From contig NZ_CAMKGL010000006.1 in NCBI RefSeq assembly GCF_946227985.1, positions 186,001 through 250,000 of the forward strand: DNA of 64,000 nucleotides, in the 5' to 3' direction. Source of the stretch: Serratia quinivorans. Its GTDB lineage: Bacteria > Pseudomonadota > Gammaproteobacteria > Enterobacterales > Enterobacteriaceae. Made by a program: the position numbers and the translations under genes. The notes below the pieces were generated by a model. The model did not search any database. It saw nothing but the letters and a program-made list of their open reading frames with translations, and was not told where the DNA came from. Below, in pieces: positions 46,857-64,000 of this stretch. Within the stretch, counting starts at the first letter, position 1. Each line of letters opens with the position of its first letter.

Positions 46857-46886
46857 CCCTGCCGGCATGTATTATCTCCGGCAGGG
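46857..46886 (+). terminator. Stem-loop after bfr
   Basis: CCCTGCCGG and CCGGCAGGG with a 12-base loop, 40 bases past the bfr stop. No T-run follows. Confidence 0.5.
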
Positions 46887-47012
46887 AAGGGGAGCAGCCT
46901 CAAGGTTCCATCTAATTTCCTCGCATGCGAATGCTCCCAGCTTACCGAATCGTCATCTAAGACCTAAAACTGTATTAAATGTCGATATCCTGAGCATATT
47001 TCCATCTGCGCC

Positions 47013-47040
47013 TTGCTTCTCGCTCTGTTTTGCGTATAAT
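47013..47040 (+). promoter_or_regulatory. S10 operon promoter
   Basis: TTGCTT (47013-47018) and TATAAT (47035-47040) with a 16-base spacer, followed by GCGCGGGC, a GC-rich discriminator typical of ribosomal operons. Confidence 0.88.
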
Positions 47041-47047
47041 GCGCGGG

Positions 47048-47536
<489 letters not shown>

Positions 47537-47556
47537 TCAGGTCATTGAGCGATTGA

Positions 47557-49956
<2,400 letters not shown>

Positions 49957-49967
49957 TTAGAGGATAA

Positions 49968-50249
<282 letters not shown>

Positions 50250-50254
50250 GGTAG

Positions 50255-52181
<1,927 letters not shown>

Positions 52182-52204
52182 TAGAGTAGCTGGCTCTAAC
52201 TTAT

Positions 52205-52238
52205 AAACGGCTCAGAAAATGAGCCGTTTATTTTTTCT
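52205..52238 (+). terminator. Terminator of the S10 operon
   Basis: AAACGGCTCA and TGAGCCGTTT around a 5-base loop, followed by ATTTTTTCT, starting 23 bases after the rpsQ stop. Confidence 0.92.
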
Positions 52239-52266
52239 ACCCATACTCTGGAAGCGGTGTTATAAT
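52236..52266 (+). promoter_or_regulatory. spc operon promoter
   Basis: TATAAT at 52261-52266 with a poor -35 region near TCTACCC and a GC-rich start (GCTGCGCCC). The arrangement matches the E. coli P-spc position right after the S10 terminator. Confidence 0.75.
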
Positions 52267-52334
52267 GCTGCGCCCTTGGTTATGGGGCTTTTCAACGATC
52301 TAGTAATAGGTCCTAAAGTTGTAGTTGACATTAG

Positions 52335-53597
<1,263 letters not shown>

Positions 53598-53610
53598 GGC
53601 AGGGTTACTG

Positions 53611-53916
53611 ATGGCTAAGCAATCAATGAAAGCACGCGAAGTCGTTCGCGTGAAACTGGCTGAAAAGTACCGCGCTAAACGCGAGGAACTGAAGGCTATC
53701 ATTTCTGGTGTGAACTCTTCCGACGAAGATCGTTGGGATGCTGTTCTCAAGCTGCAAACTCTGCCGCGTGATTCCAGCCCGTCTCGTCAGCGTAAACGCT
53801 GCCGCCAAACTGGCCGTCCACATGGTTATGTGGGCAAATTCGGGTTGAGCCGTATCAAGTTACGTGAAGCCGCTATGCGCGGTGAAGTACCAGGCTTGAA
53901 AAAGGCTAGCTGGTAA
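53611..53916 (+). CDS. rpsN: 30S ribosomal protein S14 (zinc-free form)
   Basis: 101 residues from the ATG at 53611; the open frame extends upstream inside rplE but without similarity. This is the long form without the CxxC pairs: only one cysteine in [13 protein letters not shown]14 sits in the head of the small subunit. Confidence 0.98.
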   Translation: MAKQSMKAREVVRVKLAEKYRAKREELKAIISGVNSSDEDRWDAVLKLQTLPRDSSPSRQRKRCRQTGRPHGYVGKFGLSRIKLREAAMRGEVPGLKKASW

Positions 53917-53940
53917 TTACCAATTGAATCACGGGAGTAA

Positions 53941-54339
<399 letters not shown>

Positions 54340-54353
54340 TTCGGGAGGAAAGA

Positions 54354-54887
54354 ATGTCTCGTGTTGCAAAAGCACCCGTCGTCATTCCTGCCGGCGTAGA
54401 GGTAAAACTCAACGGTCAGGTTATTTCGATTAAGGGTAAGAACGGCGAGCTGACTCGTACTGTCCACAACGCCGTTGAAGTGAAGCAAGAAGCTAACGCA
54501 CTGACTTTCGCCCCGCGCGAAGGTTTTGCTAATGCATGGGCCCAAGCGGGTACTACGCGCGCTCTGTTGAACGCAATGGTTGTTGGTGTTACCGAAGGCT
54601 TCACCAAGAAGCTTCAACTGGTAGGTGTTGGTTATCGTGCTGCTGTTAAAGGCAACGTGGTGAATTTAGCCTTAGGCTTCTCTCACCCGGTCGATCACCA
54701 GCTGCCAGCAGGTATTACTGCTGAATGCCCAAGCCAAACTGAAATCGTGCTGAAAGGCGCTGATAAACAAGTTATTGGCCAGGTTGCTGCAGATCTGCGT
54801 GCCTACCGCCGTCCTGAGCCTTATAAAGGCAAGGGTGTCCGTTACGCCGACGAAGTCGTGCGTACCAAAGAGGCTAAGAAGAAGTAA
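54354..54887 (+). CDS. rplF: 50S ribosomal protein L6
   Basis: 177 residues, two repeated L6 folds. It ends in the conserved [18 protein letters not shown] segment near the sarcin-ricin loop. The ATG follows GGGAGGAAAGA. Confidence 0.99.
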   Translation: MSRVAKAPVVIPAGVEVKLNGQVISIKGKNGELTRTVHNAVEVKQEANALTFAPREGFANAWAQAGTTRALLNAMVVGVTEGFTKKLQLVGVGYRAAVKGNVVNLALGFSHPVDHQLPAGITAECPSQTEIVLKGADKQVIGQVAADLRAYRRPEPYKGKGVRYADEVVRTKEAKKK

Positions 54888-55768
<881 letters not shown>

Positions 55769-55770
55769 CC

Positions 55771-55950
55771 ATGGCAAAGACTATTAAAGTAACTCAAACA
55801 AAAAGCAGCATCGGCCGTTTGCCAAAGCACAAGGCAACCTTGCTCGGTTTAGGTCTGCGTCGTATTGGTCATACTGTAGAGCGTGAGGATACTCCTGCTG
55901 TACGTGGTATGGTCAACTTGGTTTCCTACATGGTTAAGGTTGAGGAGTAA
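55771..55950 (+). CDS. rpmD: 50S ribosomal protein L30
   Basis: 59 residues, start [20 protein letters not shown], end MVKVEE. Two bases separate it from rpsE and three from rplO. Confidence 0.99.
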
Positions 55951-55953
55951 CAG

Positions 55954-56388
55954 ATGCGTTTAAATACTCTGTCTCCGGCTGAAGGTGCCAAGCATGCGCC
56001 TAAGCGTGTAGGTCGTGGTATTGGTTCTGGCCTGGGTAAAACCGCTGGTCGTGGTCACAAAGGTCAGAACTCACGTTCTGGCGGTGGCGTACGTCGTGGT
56101 TTTGAAGGTGGTCAGATGCCTTTATATCGTCGTTTGCCGAAATTCGGCTTCACCTCTCGCAAAGCTATGATCACGGCAGAAGTTCGTCTGTCTGAACTGG
56201 CTCTTGTTGAAGGCGACGTAATCGACCTGAACACGCTGAAAGCCGCTAACGTTGTTGGTGTCCAGATCGAGTTCGCGAAAGTTATGCTTTCTGGCGAAAT
56301 CGCTCGTCCGGTTACCCTGCGTGGTCTGCGTGTCACCAAAGGCGCTCGTGCTGCTATCGAAGCTGCTGGCGGTAAAATTGAGGAATAA
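55954..56388 (+). CDS. rplO: 50S ribosomal protein L15
   Basis: 144 residues, start [20 protein letters not shown], with the glycine- and arginine-rich N-terminal extension that threads through 23S rRNA. A late assembly protein. Confidence 0.99.
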   Translation: MRLNTLSPAEGAKHAPKRVGRGIGSGLGKTAGRGHKGQNSRSGGGVRRGFEGGQMPLYRRLPKFGFTSRKAMITAEVRLSELALVEGDVIDLNTLKAANVVGVQIEFAKVMLSGEIARPVTLRGLRVTKGARAAIEAAGGKIEE

Positions 56389-56395
56389 GTAGCAG

Positions 56396-57876
<1,481 letters not shown>

Positions 57877-57884
57877 TTATCTCG

Positions 57885-58045
57885 CATATTTTTCTTGCAA
57901 AGTTGGGTTGAGCTGGCTAGATTAGCCAGCCAATCTTTTGTATGTAGCTGCAACATTATTTGAGTATCCTGAAAACGGGCTTTTCAGAATGGTGTTGCCG
58001 TATAAAATAGTAGGAGTGCATAGTGGCCCGTATAGCAGGCATTAA
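57885..58045 (+). promoter_or_regulatory. alpha operon leader with S4-binding pseudoknot
   Basis: The 146-base gap before rpsM holds a leader like that of E. coli, including GAAAACGGGCTTTTC and the GTG start region. S4 binds the nested pseudoknot there and blocks translation of rpsM. Identified by similarity and position, not by folding. Confidence 0.75.
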
Positions 58046-58379
58046 CATTCCTGATCATAAACATACCGTAATCGCCTTAACGTCGATCTTCGGAATCGGT
58101 AAAACCCGCTCACAGTCTATCTGTGCGTCTACGGGTATTGCTGAACATGTTAAGATCAGTGAGCTGTCTGAAGAGCAAATTGAACAGCTGCGTGAAGCAG
58201 TCGCCAAATTCACTGTAGAAGGTGATTTGCGTCGTGAAGTTACCCTGAGCATCAAGCGTCTGATGGATCTTGGTACTTACCGTGGTTTGCGTCATCGTCG
58301 TGGTCTGCCAGTTCGCGGTCAGCGTACTAAGACCAACGCACGTACCCGTAAGGGTCCGCGTAAACCAATCAAGAAATAA
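58023..58379 (+). CDS. rpsM: 30S ribosomal protein S13
   Basis: 118 residues with a GTG start at 58023, as in E. coli; AGGAG precedes it. S13 sits in the head and touches the P-site tRNA with its basic tail ([11 protein letters not shown]). Confidence 0.99.
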   Translation: MARIAGINIPDHKHTVIALTSIFGIGKTRSQSICASTGIAEHVKISELSEEQIEQLREAVAKFTVEGDLRREVTLSIKRLMDLGTYRGLRHRRGLPVRGQRTKTNARTRKGPRKPIKK

Positions 58380-58392
58380 TCAGGGTGATTGA

Positions 58393-58785
<393 letters not shown>

Positions 58786-58798
58786 CGTAAGCTTTTAG

Positions 58799-59437
<639 letters not shown>

Positions 59438-59462
59438 GGCTTAGTACCAAAGAGAGGACACA

Positions 59463-60452
59463 ATGCAGGGTTCTGTGACAGAGTTTCTAAAACCGCGCCT
59501 GGTAGATATCGAGCAAGTCAGTTCGACGCACGCCAAGGTGACCCTTGAGCCGTTAGAGCGTGGCTTTGGCCATACTCTCGGCAATGCACTGCGCCGTATT
59601 CTGCTTTCGTCTATGCCGGGTTGCGCGGTGACCGAGGTTGAGATTGATGGTGTACTGCATGAGTACAGCACCAAAGAAGGCGTACAGGAAGATATCCTGG
59701 AGATCCTGCTCAACCTGAAAGGGCTGGCGGTGAGAGTTCAAGGGAAAGATGAAGTTATCCTTACCCTGAATAAATCTGGCATTGGCCCTGTGACCGCTGC
59801 CGACATTACCCATGATGGTGATGTCGAAATCGTCAAGCCTCAGCACGTGATCTGCCACCTGACCGATGAAAACGCTGCTATCAGCATGCGTATCAAAGTT
59901 CAACGTGGTCGTGGTTATGTGCCGGCTTCTGCCCGAATTCATTCGGAAGAAGATGAGCGCCCGATCGGTCGTCTGTTGGTTGACGCCTGCTATAGCCCTG
60001 TAGAGCGTATTGCCTACAATGTTGAAGCAGCGCGTGTAGAACAGCGTACTGACCTGGACAAGCTGGTCATCGAAATGGAAACCAATGGCACGATCGATCC
60101 TGAAGAGGCGATCCGCCGTGCGGCTACCATCCTGGCTGAACAACTTGAAGCTTTTGTTGACTTACGTGATGTTCGTCAACCAGAAGTTAAAGAAGAGAAA
60201 CCAGAATTCGATCCGATTCTGCTGCGCCCTGTTGACGATCTGGAATTGACTGTCCGCTCTGCTAACTGCCTTAAGGCAGAAGCTATCCACTACATCGGTG
60301 ATCTGGTACAGCGTACCGAGGTTGAGTTGCTGAAAACGCCGAACCTGGGTAAAAAATCTCTTACTGAGATTAAAGACGTGCTGGCCTCCCGTGGACTGTC
60401 ACTGGGCATGCGCCTGGAAAACTGGCCACCGGCAAGCATTGCTGACGAGTAA
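59463..60452 (+). CDS. rpoA: RNA polymerase alpha subunit
   Basis: 329 residues, the same as E. coli. The N-terminal domain (about 1-235) dimerises and binds beta and beta'; a flexible linker leads to the C-terminal domain (about 250-329) that binds UP elements and activators, with R265-type contact region [16 protein letters not shown] intact. Confidence 0.99.
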
Positions 60453-60468
60453 CCGGATCACAGGTTAA

Positions 60469-60882
<414 letters not shown>

Positions 60883-60896
60883 TCTGTGGACGCGTG

Positions 60897-60923
60897 AAAA
60901 AACCGGGCTTGCCCGGTTTTTTT
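60897..60923 (+). terminator. Terminator of the alpha operon
   Basis: AAAAAACCGGGC-TT-GCCCGGTTTTTTT, an ideal intrinsic terminator 15 bases after the rplQ stop. Confidence 0.95.
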
Positions 60924-61029
60924 ACGTCTATCGTCAGCTAAAAGTGCGCTCTTTCCCCGCCAGACTTAAGATCCCCGTTCCTATCCGCTATGCTAACGCT
61001 ATTAATCAGACCAATTGAGGGGGTATCTC

Positions 61030-61398
61030 ATGTGGTTACTCGATCAATGGGCGGAGCGCCATATCCTTGATGCACAGGCTAAAGGTGAACTGGATAATTT
61101 GCCTGGTCAGGGCCAACCACTTGTATTGGACGATGACAGTGCCGTGCCTGCTGAATTGCGTACTGGCTTTCGCTTGCTTAAAAACGCCGGCTATTTACCC
61201 GCTGAGTTAGAAGATCGCAAAGAGGCTTTGAATGTAGCTCGGTTGCTGCAAGTGATTGATAGTGATCATCCGGACTATATTGAACTTGGCAAACGGATGG
61301 CACTGCTGGAACATCGTTTACGACAAGCAGGGATGAGTACCGATTTCTTGCATGGTGAATATCAACGTGCACTGAGTGGAAAACTTTCACCGGAGTAA
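61030..61398 (+). CDS. yhdN: DUF1992 protein (YhdN)
   Basis: 122 residues from the ATG at 61030 (GAGGGGG upstream). The domain is DnaJ-C28-like without a J domain: MWLLDQWAERHILDAQAKGELDN near the start, GQGQPL at 31-36 and the AELRTGFRLLKNAGYLP segment. Function unknown. It precedes zntR by five bases, the same order as E. coli. Confidence 0.92.
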   Translation: MWLLDQWAERHILDAQAKGELDNLPGQGQPLVLDDDSAVPAELRTGFRLLKNAGYLPAELEDRKEALNVARLLQVIDSDHPDYIELGKRMALLEHRLRQAGMSTDFLHGEYQRALSGKLSPE

Positions 61399-61403
61399 GA
61401 GTG

Positions 61404-61835
61404 ATGCTTAAAATTGGCCAACTGGCAAAGCTTGCTGACGTGACGCCCGATACCGTGCGTTACTACGAGAAGCAGGGAATGATGGATCATAACATCCGTA
61501 CCGAGGGCGGTTATCGGTTGTATAGCCAGCAAGACTTGCAGCGGTTACGTTTTATCCGTTATGCCAAACAACTCGGTTTTACATTGGAAACCATTGCTGA
61601 ACTATTATCTATCCGGGTTGACCCTGTACATCATACCTGTCGGGAGTCGAAGTCGATCGTCGATGCACGGCTCAGTGAAGTAGAGAATAAGCTTAAAGAG
61701 CTGACTCGGATGCGTGAGTCGCTAAAGCGCCTCAGCGATGCTTGCTGCGGTAGCGCGCATACCAGCAATTATTGCTCGATTTTGGAAGCGCTAGAACAGG
61801 GTGCCAGTGATGAAAAAGCAAAAAAAGGTGCCTGA
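61404..61835 (+). CDS. zntR: Zn(II)-responsive MerR-family regulator
   Basis: 143 residues from the ATG at 61404. An N-terminal MerR helix-turn-helix (IGQLAKLADVTPDTVRYYEKQGMM), a dimer helix, and the zinc-binding cysteines in VHHTCRES and the DACCGSAHTSNYCSILEAL loop are present. ZntR activates the zinc exporter gene zntA, located elsewhere. Confidence 0.95.
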   Translation: MLKIGQLAKLADVTPDTVRYYEKQGMMDHNIRTEGGYRLYSQQDLQRLRFIRYAKQLGFTLETIAELLSIRVDPVHHTCRESKSIVDARLSEVENKLKELTRMRESLKRLSDACCGSAHTSNYCSILEALEQGASDEKAKKGA

Positions 61836-61919
61836 AAGGGCTGGCGGCTCTTTAATTTTTACACGGGCAGCAGTATTATCGCCCCGATTTATTTCCATAC
61901 ATAAACAAGGAGAATTACC

Positions 61920-62126
61920 ATGACTAAATACCGTCATACCAAAGGCCAGATACAAGACAATGCCATTGAGGCACTGTTGCACGATCCGTTATTCCGCCAA
62001 AGGATTGAGAAAAACACCAAAGGGAAAGGCAGCTACCGGCGTAAAGACAAACATGCAAAAGGCGGTAACTGGGAGGCCAGTGGTAAACTATCAAAGGATA
62101 ATTTACCACTGGCCTTCTGGTTTTAA
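61920..62126 (+). CDS. arfA: Alternative ribosome-rescue factor A
   Basis: 68 residues. ArfA recruits RF2 to ribosomes stalled without a stop codon, as a backup to tmRNA. The core [25 protein letters not shown] and the basic [16 protein letters not shown] segment are present. The last third of the gene contains a perfect hairpin (62074-62115), so the normal mRNA is cut or ends early and lacks a stop codon. Confidence 0.94.
   Translation: MTKYRHTKGQIQDNAIEALLHDPLFRQRIEKNTKGKGSYRRKDKHAKGGNWEASGKLSKDNLPLAFWF
62074..62115 (+). promoter_or_regulatory. Regulatory hairpin inside arfA
   Basis: A 14 bp perfect stem, AGGCCAGTGGTAAA with its complement, and a 14-base loop, followed by TCTGGTTTT just before the stop. 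It matches the known device in which RNase III cleavage or termination makes a non-stop arfA mRNA that tmRNA keeps silent. Confidence 0.88.
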
Positions 62127-62134
62127 GGCATTAA

Positions 62135-62161
62135 AAAAGCCATCTGAGAAAGATGGCTTTT
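62135..62161. terminator. Bidirectional terminator between arfA and mscL
   Basis: AAAAGCCATCT and AGATGGCTTTT with a 5-base loop, and A- and T-runs on the two sides, between converging genes. Confidence 0.92.
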
Positions 62162-62183
62162 TAGTAATCCCAGATAAACTAAT

Positions 62184-62600
62184 TTATAGTTTTGGCTGTT
62201 GCTGTTGGCTCAGTAAATCGCGAATTTCAGTCAGCAGTTTTTCTTCTGCAGTTGGCGCAGGCGGCGCTGCTGGCGCTTCTTCCTGTTTACGGCGTACTTT
62301 ATTCATTAATTTAATTGCCAGGAAAATAGCGAAGGCAACAATCACGAAATCGAAAATGGTTTGGATGAATGAACCGTAGTTCATCACTACTGCAGGAACC
62401 GCACCTTGAGCTTCGCGTAATACCAGGTGGAATTGTTTGAAATCAACACCACCGATCAGCAAGCCAAGCGGTGGCATGATGATATCTGCAACGAAAGACG
62501 ATACGATCTTACCAAACGCCGCACCAATAATTACACCCACTGCCAAGTCAACCACGTTGCCACGCATAGCAAATTCGCGGAACTCTTTCATCATACTCAT
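62184..62600 (-). CDS. mscL: Large-conductance mechanosensitive channel
   Basis: 138 residues from the ATG at 62600 (AAGGGG eight bases upstream); an in-frame GTG three codons earlier is less likely. Homopentamer that opens under membrane tension. The N-terminal helix [23 protein letters not shown], first membrane segment with [18 protein letters not shown], second segment, and the C-terminal helix after a proline-alanine linker are present. Confidence 0.97.
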   Translation of the reverse strand: MSMMKEFREFAMRGNVVDLAVGVIIGAAFGKIVSSFVADIIMPPLGLLIGGVDFKQFHLVLREAQGAVPAVVMNYGSFIQTIFDFVIVAFAIFLAIKLMNKVRRKQEEAPAAPPAPTAEEKLLTEIRDLLSQQQQPKL

Positions 62601-62740
62601 AGAACGCACCCCTTGCAGAATTTAATAACTCAAGTTTAACAAAGCAATTTCCCTTTGCCACAAAAGGAGCGAAAAGTTTTATCTCTTTCTATGGCAGAGA
62701 ACAACCTCGCAATTATAGACCATTCATTACTACATTTGTT

Positions 62741-64000
62741 CTACAGGAAGAAAGGACTTGGCTGGAACAGCCGCTCAACGTCAGGAACGAACTTTTTATC
62801 GGTTATAAACATAATGACGTGATCGCCCTGTTCGATTTTGCTGTTGCCGTTGGCAATAATAACGTCATCACCGCGCACAATGGCGCCAATAGTAGTACCC
62901 GGTGGCAATTTAATATTTTCAACGGCGCGGCCGACCACTTTTGAGGTACTTTCGTCGCCGTGCGCAATGGCTTCGATGGCTTCCGCGACACCGCGACGGA
63001 GTGAGGAAACGCTGACGATATCTGCTTTCCGCACATGGCCCAACAGCGCTGAAATGGTTGCTTGTTGTGGAGAAATTGCGATGTCGATGACGCTGCCTTG
63101 TACCAGATCAACATAGGCACGACGCTGAATCAGCACCATTACCTTTTTGGCCCCCATACGTTTGGCGAGCATGGCGGACATGATATTTGCTTCGTCATCG
63201 TTGGTGATGGCGATAAAAACATCCACCTGATCAACATGTTCTTCTGCCAGTAGCTCCTGGTCAGAAGCATCGCCATAAAATACGATGGTGTCATGCAGTT
63301 GTTCGGCCAGCTCTGCGGCACGTTGCTGATTACGTTCAATCAGCTTCACGTTGTAAGATTTTTCCAACCTTTGCGCCAGGCCTGCGCCGACGTTGCCACC
63401 GCCAACAATCATGATGCGCTTGTAAGGCTTTTCCAGTCGTTGCAACTCACTCATTACCGCACGGATATGCTGTGATGCAGCTACAAAGAACACTTCATCG
63501 CCAGCCTCGATAATGGTGGAGCCCTGCGGGCGAATCGGTCTATCCTGACGGAAGATAGCTGCGACGCGGGTATCAATGTGTGGCATATGCTCGCGCATTG
63601 AAGACAAGGCATTACCCACCAACGGGCCACCGTAGTAGGCTTTTACCGCGGCAATGCTGACCTTCCCCTCTGCAAAGTTGACCACCTGCAGCGCACCCGG
63701 ATACTCAATCAATTTATAGATGTAGTCGATAACCAGCTGTTCTGGTGAGATCAGGTGATCAATGGGCACCGCTTCTGGGTGAAACAGCTTCTCTGACTCG
63801 CGGATATATTCTGGCGCACGGATACGGGCGATTCGGTTAGGTGTATTAAACAGCGAGTAAGCAATCTGGCAGGCAATCATGTTGGTTTCGTCTGAGTTAG
63901 TGACGGCAACCAGCATATCGGCATCTTCCGCCCCCGCTTCCCGGAGTACTCGTGGATGAGAGCCGTAGCCCTGAACGACCCGCAGGTCGAACTTATCCTG
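62741..64000 (-). CDS. trkA: Trk system potassium uptake protein TrkA (5' end outside window)
   Basis: About 419 of 458 residues; the frame is open to the edge ([20 protein letters not shown] at the window end), so the true start lies beyond 64000. Two RCK units, each an NAD-binding Rossmann domain plus a TrkA-C domain; the second [14 protein letters not shown] loop is visible near the middle. TrkA gates TrkH/TrkG potassium import. It ends 141 bases from mscL, as in E. coli. Confidence 0.97.
   Translation of the reverse strand, partial: QDKFDLRVVQGYGSHPRVLREAGAEDADMLVAVTNSDETNMIACQIAYSLFNTPNRIARIRAPEYIRESEKLFHPEAVPIDHLISPEQLVIDYIYKLIEYPGALQVVNFAEGKVSIAAVKAYYGGPLVGNALSSMREHMPHIDTRVAAIFRQDRPIRPQGSTIIEAGDEVFFVAASQHIRAVMSELQRLEKPYKRIMIVGGGNVGAGLAQRLEKSYNVKLIERNQQRAAELAEQLHDTIVFYGDASDQELLAEEHVDQVDVFIAITNDDEANIMSAMLAKRMGAKKVMVLIQRRAYVDLVQGSVIDIAISPQQATISALLGHVRKADIVSVSSLRRGVAEAIEAIAHGDESTSKVVGRAVENIKLPPGTTIGAIVRGDDVIIANGNSKIEQGDHVIMFITDKKFVPDVERLFQPSPFFL

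Overview
The window is chromosomal DNA from an enterobacterium of the Serratia type. The genus is an inference from gene order and protein similarity, including a miaE gene that E. coli K-12 lacks; no marker here proves it. Housekeeping parts are moderately GC-rich with strong ribosome binding sites. A 23.7 kb genomic island of mixed, mostly lower-GC DNA interrupts them.

Layout. 1-1669: end of a transporter gene, then dgoK and dgoA for 2-keto-3-deoxygalactonate breakdown. 1688-9436: an orphan peptide-type ABC binding protein, argI with two ARG boxes, rraB, miaE, a GMC oxidoreductase, a membrane acyltransferase and the acetyltransferase YjgM. 9633-17013: valS-holC-pepA on the minus strand and divergent lptF-lptG. 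17080-20246: a DeoR regulator, D-erythronate dehydrogenase and a GntP-type permease in one operon. 20681-20765: tRNA-Leu(CAA).

Island, 20745-44472. It is bounded by a 15 bp repeat of the tRNA 3' end and carries a P4-type tyrosine integrase. Its left half is defence cargo: a SIR2-like DUF4917 protein, a half-size HsdS and a full type I restriction-modification system (hsdM-hsdS-hsdR) in one direction; a two-gene unit with an HTH/ImmA-IrrE peptidase; and a TIR-domain protein with a small partner. Its right half is a CP4/P4-like remnant: AlpA, an inovirus Gp2-type protein with HUH-like residues, a YkfA/YeeP-type GTPase, a WYL regulator, a secreted protein, an IrmA homologue, DUF932, RadC, a CbeA/CbtA toxin-antitoxin pair, DUF4942 and a ParD/ParE pair next to attR. 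P4 replication and capsid-hijacking genes are absent, so the element looks immobile but loaded with cargo.

44713-46817: a beta-carbonic anhydrase, then a complete IS3-family element abutting the last 34 codons of bacterioferritin. The tRNA-Leu/argI side and the S10 side are far apart in the E. coli chromosome, so the IS marks a likely rearrangement breakpoint (or an assembly join).

47035-60882: the S10, spc and alpha ribosomal operons in canonical order with L4, S8 and S4 feedback sites. 61030-64000: yhdN, zntR, arfA (with its built-in hairpin), mscL and the 3' part of trkA, as in E. coli.

The best candidates for something new are the SIR2-like/half-HsdS/type I RM operon with paired palindromes around its promoter, the TIR two-gene unit, a compact multi-stem element upstream of the Gp2-type gene, and a small island gene apparently split by a frameshift.
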